From the NCBI GenBank assembly GCA_004151065.3, contig NWUY0300058519.1, positions 15,744-29,883 of the forward strand: DNA of 14,140 bases. The letters are read 5' to 3'. The notes beneath the pieces are model-generated. The model did not search any database and was not told the DNA's origin. It saw nothing but the letters and a program-made list of their open reading frames with translations. Position 1 is the first letter of the stretch. Each line of letters begins with the position of its first letter. The translations under genes and the position numbers were made by a program. Positions 1-8,035 of this stretch are shown one piece after another. Source of the stretch: Larix sibirica (lineage: Eukaryota > Streptophyta > Pinopsida > Pinales > Pinaceae).

Positions 1-2087
1 AATTCATTTATTCTCAGTTGTTTATCCTTGTTGGCTACTTTTTCCTATTTCAATGTTATCTTCACCATAGTGACTATACCTTGCAATTTATTGGCATTCA
101 TTGTAGACTTCAACATTTCTATGAAAATAACCTCCCTAGTTTTCCTATGACAATCCATTTTGTCAGTTGAGCTTAAGGAATCTAGGTCCATAGTAAATTA
201 AGTAGCTTTAAAGTGTGTTGTTGTATTGTCCACACATGTAACTGTAGGCTCAAGGACCAACGATCTTAAAATTCTCATGTTTCAAATCTATGGTAGACAA
301 TAACCTTGATTGTTCCCTTGTCGAGGTCAGTGATCTGGGATACATTTCCCTTTTTACCTGGACTTTTTAATTCTTTATTTGTGTAAAGTGAGGAAACAAC
401 CCATCCTTAGTATTTGGACTTGGTTCTGCTAAAGAAGAGTCTTGTTGTGGTGAAGAAGAAATTTGAAGTGATGAAGAGGAACCCTGCATTTGAGGCTAAA
501 GTGTTGTAGGAAAGTTCTCAATTGATATGATAGGTCCACTAGAAGCAAATTCCTGACTTTGATGTTGAATTATAGCTCCTAGAGGATCAATTTTGTACTT
601 TTTGTTGTTTGGATGCTCCTAAATGGCTTCTACCATTTTTGCATCAGACTGGATTTCAATCACTAGTCTCTTTACTCCAACCTCTTTCTTTTGGGGAGTG
701 GGAACCACTTGGGACTTCTGCTTATTGTCAGGCTACAAAATCTTTTGCACATACTCCTAGATTTCAATATTTGCAATCTTATCTAGTTTGTCATTGGATT
801 GGTGAACATATTCAAATAGTTTTACCTTCTTTCTCTTCTATGATATGACTCCATGGGGGTCATATATCCATTTTATTCCTAAGGGAAATTTTAGACTTCA
901 TAACATATCCTTAACCATGGTTTGAGTGGTCCTTGCATGACAATAAATGGTCCAACTTCTTTAGGGAGCTTGGATGTGATGACACTGTTATTCTTAACAA
1001 AATGAATGTAATCAAAGTCAAACCTCTTACAATGTACTCAAGAACAAACAATTTGGGTGTTAAAAAGGTAGGTAACTAACATGGTTGTAGTTATGATCCA
1101 TAGGCTCTAATCTCAGTGTGACCCTCATACAAAAACCAATCTCCTACTAGTGAATTTGCAATCAATTGAAGTAGCTTCTTTCACTATAGGAACACTCTAG
1201 GGGGTTCAAAACTGTGTAATAGGGTATACACTATAGACATGACCTTATTCAAAAACTCAACAATACCTGATGATTGTTAGGCTGGTCCTTTATGATTTGT
1301 AAGTTTGTGGGATGAAAAGAATTAGCATGGTGATACATAATCATATACAACAAATAAGATTGATATTTAAAGAAATTCATGGATAGGTAACTGTTCAACT
1401 AGTCATGCATCATCTCAATTATAAAAGATGAAAAATCATATTTGATTGTTGGCCCATATGAGGGAGGACAAACTAAAACCAAGAAACCCAACCTTGTCAT
1501 GGTCATATCTAAAAATTTGGCAAACCATCTCCATTTCCTTTTGAGAAGCTTATTAAAATACCTCAATATTGAAAGGGAGAGCCCATTTGGGTAATTCCAC
1601 ACTAGGGGGAAGCAACATCTTCAAGAATTGCTCTTTTTCCTTCTGATTTAGGAATTAAAACTTAGAAACCAAGGATTCCTCATCCAATTTCTGAAGGTTA
1701 ATCCTTTAGAAGGTCCAACATCTCCTACAACAAATCCTTGGTGAATGGGTAGATGATAGTGGACCCATATCTATCTATTACAACTCTATTTTTAGAGGAG
1801 TAGAAACATATGCACCAGGTTACAAGATATGGAAAATTGTGTGTCCTAAGTACAATGAACTTGGGTAGGTCCAACTCCCACATACATAGGAAGTTTTAGG
1901 AAATTTCAAATCTAGATTGACCTTCATTTATGACTTGATTCATGTCAGGGATTGAGAAAATTAGGTTAAACAAGTCGACCTGGGTATCCATCAAATATTC
2001 ATCCCGTAGAATGGGTTTCTTAGCAATAGGAGGGGTTGTAGAGGTATGGGTGGTTTCAGGTGCTGCAAAGGTTTGAGGATAGGCCAT
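1..2087 (-). pseudogene. Decayed long ORF of unrecognised plant retroelement-type protein, antisense, 3' end beyond left edge
   Basis: Reading the minus strand from an ATG at 2087 gives protein-like sequence almost to position 1 (about 690 codons) if in-frame stops and at least five frameshifts are allowed. Frame changes fall near 1683, between about 1560 and 1445, and near 1290, 1165, 1040 and 840. Landmarks in order: a Thr/Pro-rich start (MAYPQTFAAPE), WELDLPKFIVL near 1880, YDFSSFIIEMMHD at about 1444-1405 followed by FFKYQSYLLYMIMY, GDWFLYE at 1144-1124, LPTFLTPKLFVLEYI, EVGPFIVMQGP at about 960-930, YDPHGVIS at 864-841, then a Gln/Ser/Lys-rich tail to about 367. Below 365 the frame is ambiguous. 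About nine stops are TAG, many where Gln fits. I do not know a named domain or function. From memory, this order of blocks resembles uncharacterised ORFs in plant repeats. Its antisense position ahead of an LTR suits an extra ORF of a Tat-lineage element. Existence as a decayed coding region is fairly sure; identity is not. Confidence 0.6.
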
Positions 2088-2477
2088 TTAATACATTCAA
2101 ACCAATAAATTTAATAATTAATTGTGGTAGATGAAAATTTACTTGATTCTAGATGTTAATGTTGGATGCACAATATGTACAACTTTCTTCACCTTCTTAC
2201 ATATTCCTTTGAAAATGTGAGATTTGAATTCTAGAAGGATTTATTTGAATAAATTTGAAATTTGGCATATTTAATGAGACTATATGTGGCAACATTTGAT
2301 TTTCCGATGAAGTGTGAAGGGGGTTTTATTTAATTATTTACCATTAACAAGGACCACACGGTGTACTTTGATTTGTCTATGAATTTATACATTCGATCGC
2401 GAATAGTTGTTTAGGTGGTTTTAGGATAGCAATAGGAGTGGTTTCACTATCCCACCTTTGCAAACTTGAATTATTGT

Positions 2478-2546
2478 AAACCACATGAAAACCATGGTAT
2501 GACATTTTAGGATCATGAGTTTTATTTTAAAGCTCAAGCATCTTGG
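2478..2546 (+). repeat. Diverged direct repeat, copy A (partner 2781-2849)
   Basis: This segment aligns with 2781-2849 at an offset of 303 bases, about 75% identical by eye. The best-conserved anchor is TTTTATTTTAA followed two bases later by CTCAAGCATCT (from 2520 here, from 2823 in the partner). The similarity may extend weakly on both sides. It looks like an old tandem duplication within non-coding retroelement DNA. Confidence 0.6.
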
Positions 2547-2780
2547 CGAGCCTAAAATCCCAATGATCGTTGATCGCGTGCTTGTGCTTTTCATCATGTG
2601 CATTAGTGGTTGGAGTCCATTTATGTAATCCATGGGTTGTGGACCCCTTTGATCACATCAACAAATGGTGCCATTGGATGTGCCAATGAATGGGGACCCC
2701 GCCTCTCCATTAGGTAGTTTCAAGATGGTGGGTTGGGTGGTTTTGACATAATTCTTTTGGGAGCCTAAAGAAACATGGAT

Positions 2781-2849
2781 CCACCATGTCAAAACTAAGG
2801 TATTCCATTTCAAACTCGTGCATTTTATTTTAACACTCAAGCATCTGGG
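2781..2849 (+). repeat. Diverged direct repeat, copy B (partner 2478-2546)
   Basis: Second copy of the 303-base-offset repeat. It shares the TTTTATTTTAA and CTCAAGCATCT anchors. No third copy is evident at the same spacing on either side. Confidence 0.6.
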
Positions 2850-3147
2850 TGATCTTGAGTTTCTCTCTGCCATTGATATAATGATTCTCATTTTGATCAT
2901 GCTCATTTGTAACTTCAATTCCTTTTAGAGTTAACCACTGGTCATGATGCCCGATCACTTAGAGACCTTTTTCATCACTTAGAAATAGAACAATTTTTAA
3001 ACTATGATTCAAATATAAGTCTCCAAATCTAATATCTTATAGCATTATAAATCTGTGTTCTTGTCATTTTCCTTTGATATACTCTCGAACCTAAACCATT
3101 GAAATTTGTTATCTGTTATAGATCAAATCAACACTTCTCCATCTGTG

Positions 3148-3182
3148 ATGACACTTGCAAAGAAGGCACTCAAAAGTGTCAT
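3148..3182. repeat. Perfect 9-bp inverted repeat
   Basis: ATGACACTT (3148-3156) is matched by AAGTGTCAT (3174-3182) with a 17-base loop. It is the first of several inverted repeats between 3.1 and 4.6 kb. No function can be assigned. Confidence 0.6.
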
Positions 3183-3316
3183 TGTTCACTCACAAAAAGG
3201 ACACTTATGGATGGAAGAGCCAATGATTTGAAAAGTATTAATGGACCTAATCATTGCAAATAATAACCCATCATCATTTTATTCAATCCTGAGAGTTGTA
3301 ACCATAAAAATGGAAA

Positions 3317-3464
3317 ATTCACACCCTGCACACTATTAGGGCATGAGTCATTCACATATTGCTCTTGAATAGGGTGTGAATGCATCAACAACTAACCATT
3401 CACACCTTGAACATTGATAAGGAGCGAATCATTCATATGTTTCCTATGAATTGGGTATGGATTC
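3317..3464. repeat. Tandem pair of ~67-bp palindrome-ended repeat units
   Basis: Unit 1 (3317-3383) starts ATTCACACCCT and ends with its perfect complement AGGGTGTGAAT (3371-3381), an 11-bp inverted repeat. Unit 2 starts at 3398 with ATTCACACC and ends near 3464 with the decayed complement GGGTATGGAT. The two units align without gaps at about 70% identity (47 of 67 by hand) with a period of 81 bases. The end of unit 1 and the start of unit 2 also pair: GGTGTGAATG at 3373-3382 with CATTCACACC at 3397-3406, loop 14. A related structure lies at 4497-4576. Confidence 0.7.
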
Positions 3465-3629
3465 CCCATAATTTCATGAAAAAAGTATAAAAATTAAAAA
3501 TATGAGAGTTAAGGAAGTTTAACAAACAAACTTGTCTAGTTGCAACTCCTTAAACCACATGGTAACCATTTAAAACTATTTTCTCCAAACATAAAAAGGA
3601 AATGAAATGAACTTGAGGGTGGGGGGTGT

Positions 3630-3646
3630 GGAAAAGGTGGGGGGGA
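3630..3646 (+). promoter_or_regulatory. Candidate polypurine tract (plus-strand primer) of an LTR retrotransposon
   Basis: The sequence GGAAAAGGTGGGGGGGA has one pyrimidine in 17 bases and lies at the end of a G-rich stretch beginning near 3615. In LTR retrotransposons such a tract sits directly before the 3' LTR and primes plus-strand DNA synthesis. The base pair after it is TA rather than the expected TG, which would need one mutation. No matching second LTR is available to confirm the boundary. Confidence 0.35.
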
Positions 3647-3743
3647 TACCTAGACAACCAAATTTATATTGGATTAATAACTCATGAACCCTTCATCCTT
3701 GGCCATAGGAAATCCCTATTGCTGACCCTTGTATCCCTGAATC

Positions 3744-3772
3744 GTGAAGTTGCCACCCTCAGGTAACTTCAC
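3744..3772. repeat. 11-bp stem hairpin with 7-base loop
   Basis: GTGAAGTTGCC (3744-3754) pairs with GGTAACTTCAC (3762-3772): ten Watson-Crick pairs and one G-T pair, loop ACCCTCA. It lies about 100 bases inside the putative LTR start. It survives in otherwise decayed sequence, but a single copy cannot show conservation. Confidence 0.6.
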
Positions 3773-4231
3773 CCCTCATATACATCCAATGGATCAGAAT
3801 GGGATCATTGGACTGCATGAGTAGAGAGATCAAAATATTCATGTTCAATAAGGTTCTGAGCATTGAGAAGGTATAACTTGTACTTGTAGTTTCATTGTTA
3901 TAATTGAGATTCAATATCTTTCCCTCCCCTAATCAAGCATTGTTTGACATAAAGAATGTTTTGTCCTTTTACATTGAAATTGATTAGATAGTTAATGTTC
4001 TTCTCATTTTCAAATCATTTACATTCTTGATTAAAGTGTCAAATTGGCTTGATAAAGGTTGATTTTGTGGTTGTAGGTTGGCATTGGGCATCAAGGAGTG
4101 GATCCGGAGAAATACAAAGGAGCAACTAGGGAAACCTTCGAAAAAGGTACACACCTCCCTTCTCCCTAGTCTCTTATATAGTTTAGATTTTATTATTGAA
4201 GTTTGTGTGTGGTCTTATGCACATTTAAGAG

Positions 4232-4239
4232 TATAAATA
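4232..4239 (+). promoter_or_regulatory. TATA box, putative LTR promoter
   Basis: TATAAATA matches the plant TATA consensus. It sits in non-coding sequence upstream of the repeated segment and the gag, as expected for the U3 promoter of a plus-strand LTR element. A transcript would start around 4260-4275. No expression evidence exists in the sequence itself. Confidence 0.45.
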
Positions 4240-4496
4240 CACCTCTAAACATAGTCATTTAGGTGAATCTCAACTTTTTCAATACATTGGTGATCTTGCC
4301 CTAGTTATAAGATTTATTTCCGAACAAGTGACTCCGATGGGGATCAACCAACCTATCTAGGTACTTGTTGATTGATTTTTCAATTTGGTTTGGGTGTATC
4401 AATCTATAATAGACTTAACCATATCCCAACTGCCTTACATTCCTGGAAGTTTGAATTTTTCTTGAGAATTTTTCTTTTTAGTCCATCCTAGGAGCT

Positions 4497-4576
4497 ATTC
4501 GCACCTTGTAGTACTTACATGCATGAATGGTAGCGGGCATTGCGTGAACGGTGACAGGTGCGAATCATTCACACCT
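4497..4576. repeat. Palindrome-ended unit related to the 3.3-kb repeats
   Basis: ATTCGCACCT (4497-4506) is matched perfectly by AGGTGCGAAT (4556-4565), giving a 69-base unit. It is followed after one base by ATTCACACCT (4567-4576), which again pairs with the preceding arm except for one mismatch. The ends and the unit length match those at 3317-3464, although the interiors are poorly alike. A possible decayed continuation carries GCGTGAATC near 4592. Confidence 0.6.
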
Positions 4577-4675
4577 AACCTTCTAGACATGCGTGAATCA
4601 ATTGAACTTTTGAAAGTTTTCTTATTTATCCCATATTTTTCCTAAGTCTTGGATTGGTTGAATTATCTGAGTGAT

Positions 4676-5109
4676 ATAGAATCTTTCTGGGTCCTGTTGG
4701 ATCAATCTGCGTGGTGTCTGAGTGTTTTTTCTTGAGATTGAATAAAAAAATTGTGAAAAGTGTTAGGAGTGTTTTGTACTTTCTTTTATTTTCATTTGTT
4801 TGAGTGATTGATAAGCCTTGAGTGCAAATATCCAGAGCATAATCAGTTTGTTTGTGTTCCTGGTTATCCTTGTTTGAAAGCAAAGTTGGATTCCAAAACC
4901 TTGTCATCTAGTAGGCCTATTAACTTGTTTGATTCTAAGAACTTATTTCTTCTTGAACTTGGATTTGGCTTGTGGTTGAAGAGGCTAGTGTTAGAATTTG
5001 TTTTCACCAAAGTGATAGGCATATCATTCTTGTTGTTTTTTGTTTGCATTAGTTTAGTTGTTGTTCAAAAAATTGCAATTTCATCAAAAAGTAAAAAGTT
5101 TGGATCTCA
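4676..5109 (+). repeat. LTR segment, copy 1 (partner 5380-5814)
   Basis: Aligns with 5380-5814 over 434 bases with about 16 substitutions and one single-T length difference in a T run (offset 704, then 705). After the shared GGATCTCA the two copies diverge completely. The ORF 4808-5146 lies in it, and its counterpart runs 5513-5932. Eight of the ten substitutions in the shared part of that ORF change the amino acid, so there is no sign of protein-level constraint. An AATAAA at 4741-4746 could be a poly(A) signal and is lost in copy 2. Confidence 0.85.
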
Positions 5110-5378
5110 AAAAATTGTTTTTAGTTTGCCAAATAAAGATTGGTAGATTTCATTTGCATTGGAAGAGTTGATTCTGTGGTTTTAAAAGTGATTCATATTT
5201 CATTTTAAAGAGTGTGAATGAGTGCATTTGCATTGTAATATCTTTAGTTTCACCTGATTTCTTCTTTTTTGAAAAAGTTTTTGAAATTGTTATTTTTGAA
5301 AAGCAGAAAGCATTGGAGTGAATCTATGATATTTTCTTCTCTATAAACTCATCTAATAGTCTAGGTTCTAGGACCTTG

Positions 5379-5379
5379 N
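5379..5379. other. Single-N assembly join 1
   Basis: One ambiguous base lies exactly between unrelated flanks. The sequence right after it restarts the segment found at 4676. A single N at a repeat boundary is typical of two contigs joined without a resolved overlap, so sequence continuity across 5379 should not be assumed. Confidence 0.85.
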
Positions 5380-5814
5380 ATAGAATCTTTCTGGGTCCTG
5401 TTGGATCAATCTGGGTGGTGCCTGAGTGTTTTTTTCTTGAGATTTAGTAAAAAAATTGTGAAAAGTGTTAGGGGTGTTTTGTACTTTCTTTTCTTTTCAT
5501 TTGTTTGAGTGATTGATAAGCCTTGAGTGCGAACATCTAGAGCATAATCAGTTTGTTTGTGGTTCTGGTTATCCTTGCTTGAAAGCAAAGTTAGATTCCA
5601 AAACCTTGTCATCTAGTAGGCCTATTAACTTGTTTGAATCTAAGAACTTATTTCTTCTTGAACTTGGATTTGGCTTGTGGTTGAAGAGGCTAGTGTTAGA
5701 AGTTGTTTTCACCATAGTGATAGGCATATCATTCTTGTTGTTTTTTGTTTGCATTAGTTTAGTTGTTGTTCAAAAAATTGCAATTTCATCAAAAAGTAAA
5801 AAGTTTGGATCTCA
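5380..5814 (+). repeat. LTR segment, copy 2 (partner 4676-5109)
   Basis: Starts at the first base after the N and matches 4676-5109 at about 96%. It ends at the shared GGATCTCA, where copy 2 continues into a CTCAT CTCAT CTCC stretch and then the sequence leading to the primer site. Copy 1 instead continues into 269 bases of other DNA. Either copy 2 carries a deletion or the copies come from different LTR subfamilies. Confidence 0.85.
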
Positions 5815-6007
5815 TCTCATCTCCTTGGGAAGGTATTTTTTGAAGGAAAGTACTTGCACCCCTAGTGATTGTTACATGAAGGTTAGAGTAACTATCTCTT
5901 TCAAATATTCGTTGGTTGGATTTGGGCCCTAATCATCCTAGGATGACCTCTAAAAGACCATTAGTTGTGGCTCTTCGTTGAATAGTATTTGGTCCTAAAC
6001 AACCAAG
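5380..6007 (+). mobile_element. Probable LTR, right part (R/U5), directly before the primer site
   Basis: This is non-coding sequence between the join and the primer-binding-site remnant. It contains the second copy of the LTR segment and then about 190 further bases. By position it should be the 3' part of the 5' LTR of the gag element. A plausible LTR end is the CA of TCCTAAACA just before 6000, but this was not verified against a second LTR. Confidence 0.5.
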
Positions 6008-6025
6008 TTTTTGTCATTGGGAGAG
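6008..6025 (+). promoter_or_regulatory. Possible decayed primer-binding site (tRNA-Asp type)
   Basis: The context AACCAAGTTTTTGTCATTGG resembles the region where Athila/Tat elements carry TTGGCGCCGTTGCCGGGGA, complementary to the 3' end of plant tRNA-Asp. Here the GCGCC core seems deleted or mutated, leaving only flanking similarity. The position, about 100 bases before gag, fits. The match alone is weak; a similar sequence precedes the second gag at 11965. Confidence 0.35.
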
Positions 6026-6037
6026 TATTTCTACTTG

Positions 6038-8034
6038 TTTAAATCTTTTCAGGATCTTCTTAGTGTGTGTTGTTTGTTTTATTTCTTAATTTTCAAACTT
6101 ATTCCTTTGTTTCTTCAGTAGGATACTATCAACCTTTGTGTTGGTCCAAAAATTTCTCTAGAATATAGAGAGTTACCTACACCAAGGAGAATACTATATT
6201 ACGAATATCTACCTCCTTAGGGGGCACATGAAGAGAACCAAGAACCAGAAATGGAACACGAAGAAGAAGAAACCATTAAAATTCTAGTGATTCTGAGAGT
6301 TTTTCCGAATAAGGACACCTTAATGACACTAAGGGATAGTTGAATAACTCCCCTAGATCCACATCTCCTCATCCTAAGGAAAAATTAGGCCCTATTGCTA
6401 TAGAGGATATCTCATACCCTAAAGTGATGTCAAACCCATCACATAGTCCTAATTTTGTTCATAATCGAGAGTCTAAAATACACATCTTGAGAATTAATAA
6501 CCTACTATCTAAGTGAGATAGTGTGGAGAACTCAAGAGAGGTACCTTTTACTGGGGGCACTCCACCTCCATTCAATTCTAATCCAACAAGAGAAGTAAAT
6601 CCTAATGTTTCATCCATGGTAGCATCTAGATGGTTCGCACCATTCTCACTAATTCCTGCTGGAGGGACTATTCCATCGAATGGATCTCCTTTAAGTGGGT
6701 CTACATCCATGCCTCAAGGAACTAAACCCTTCTCCTTTGGGATGACATTTGCATATTTCCAAGTTGTGAATGCTAATATCCCTCCCATATCAATGAACAC
6801 TATTGTCCCTGGAAGTGGTCCATCAGTTCCATCATATGATTTCCCACCCTATGGTCGACATACGTCCATTCCCACCCCTTCCAATGTGATTGGAATCATT
6901 CTTGGATTTAGCTAGCCTCAAATGAACATACCTTTCCAAGGAATGGGAGGTATGAACATCGGTGTTCCTATAGGACTCAATGTGCCACAAGGAAATATGA
7001 TTAATCTAGGAGTAGGGGGAGTAGGTGATGGATTTCCCTGGGGGCATAATATGCACCAAGGAAATATTCCTTCAATTGGGGCAAGAGGGTTGAACATGGT
7101 CAATCCTTCAAATGTTAGTACCTCACAAGGAATCCAACCGTTCATAGGAATGGGGGGCATAATTGGAGGCAATATTCTGTCATTCATGCAAACTTAGTTC
7201 GGTCAAAATCATAATTTTTGATAGAGTAGTCAACCTTTCACAATTCTTGGGAATTCCTATATGCCAAACCAATATTTTATCAATATGAACCAATGGGAAG
7301 AAAATTCTCCTTAGGCGTGGAATTCTATGGCATAGACAAAGTTACCATTCTTGGCTACTTTGAATTTTCTAGATATGACAAAGTTAACCAATGATTTATT
7401 GTTACATGATCCTAGATGGCCTTCTATCCCTACCAAAATTCCTTCAGACATCCCTACCTAAAGAATATTCGGTGAACCATGTGATGACATTCCATCTTTC
7501 GTGTTCTTCAAACTCATTGATGGGTGATTCCATTAGGTTGCATCTCTTGCAAAGGAACTTAATAGGGGTAGCAACAAAGTGGTACATTGAGTTTCCACCA
7601 TCTTACTTTCATAACTTCAATGCAATTGCAATGACATTCTTAAACCATTTCTAGTTACCAGTCCACTATGGGACTGACACAAAACTCCCAACTTCATTTA
7701 AACGAGATAAGTCCACACACATCTCTGATCACATTCTTGAATAGATGAGGTGACATAGTTTAATAAAGGCACAAATTCCTGATGAGTTATTAACTTATTG
7801 GTTCATTAAGTCATTAAAAACATTCATTTTGAAGGATGTGGCTCTCTTTGGAGTGAAAACATAAGAGAAATCCATTATTAAGGCTCAACAACTTGACTTG
7901 GTGTATTCCTAGTCAATAATGATATATGAGATTCTTCCTACTGATCCTAGAGTAGACACTAAACTGACTAAACTGAACCCTGGAACTCATGCTAATGGTA
8001 TGATTAGTTGAGTTGAGAATTCCATATCTTGTTA
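6038..8034 (+). repeat. 1997-bp direct repeat, copy 1 (partner 8036-10032)
   Basis: Matches 8036-10032 at a constant offset of 1998 with no indels. I count six substitutions, at 7165, 7177, 7186, 7575, 7599 and 8000. The first 1127 bases are identical. Copy 1 ends at the base before the N at 8035. Confidence 0.97.
6122..8034 (+). pseudogene. gag: Ty3/gypsy gag pseudogene, copy 1, cut off at assembly N
   Basis: Gag-like reading begins near 6122 with no visible ATG: CVGPKISLEYRELPTP, then LYYEYLPP and an acidic run with EMEHEEEET. A frameshift near 6265-6287 leads into a Ser/Pro-rich part, then a Pro/Gly/Met/Asn-rich region (6523-7197) with repeated PQGNM, HQGNI and GMGG words. After another frameshift near 7465, the Retrotrans_gag core follows (NHVMTFHLSCSSNSLMGDSI, then KWYIEF and FLNHF) and runs to 8034. 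In-frame stops are mostly TAG, for example 6913-6915, 7195-7197, and the one right after FLNHF at 7652-7654. Gag forms the virus-like particle that packages element RNA. This copy is non-functional and carries the same breaks as the copy at 8120. Confidence 0.9.
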
Positions 8035-8035
8035 N
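8035..8035. other. Single-N assembly join 2
   Basis: One ambiguous base lies exactly between the two copies of the 1997-bp repeat: copy 1 ends at 8034 and copy 2 begins at 8036. This is the signature of two contigs that overlap by about 2 kb but were placed end to end. If so, the true sequence is about 2 kb shorter. Confidence 0.9.

Larger units (their letters stand above)
2088..3629. other. Non-coding spacer between antisense ORF and putative polypurine tract
   Basis: I found no continuous protein reading on either strand. The short minus-strand ORFs at 2421-2633 and 2658-2918 resemble each other only because the DNA beneath them is a diverged direct repeat. The stretch holds that repeat, a hairpin at 3148-3182 and a pair of palindrome-ended units at 3317-3464, listed separately. 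If the antisense ORF belongs to a Tat-type element, this would be its upstream region and the untranslated DNA before the 3' LTR. Confidence 0.4.
3647..5378 (+). mobile_element. Probable LTR, left part (U3/R region), ending at assembly N
   Basis: This 1.7-kb stretch has no protein reading. It follows the candidate polypurine tract, carries a TATA box 585 bases in, has several hairpins, and shares 4676-5109 at about 96% identity with the sequence that precedes the gag at 6.1 kb. These traits fit a long LTR of a Ty3/gypsy element on the plus strand. The part from 5110 to 5378 has no counterpart after the N. The left boundary is inferred from the purine tract only, and neither terminal TG/CA nor target-site duplication could be verified. 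Confidence 0.45.

Noticed and set aside
609-848. Plus-strand ORF of 79 codons
   Set aside because: It is a shadow opposite the antisense protein reading (tail region), which is coherent over a far longer distance.
2391-2404. CpG-containing near-palindrome ATTCGATCGCGAAT
   Set aside because: Arms are only 5 bp and no second copy or context gives it a role.
4808-5932. Parallel plus-strand ORFs (4808-5146 and 5513-5932) with a hydrophobic, membrane-like stretch, kept open in both LTR copies
   Set aside because: Of ten substitutions between the copies in the shared part, eight change the amino acid and two are silent, so nothing indicates protein constraint. They lie within LTR-like DNA and end at unrelated positions.
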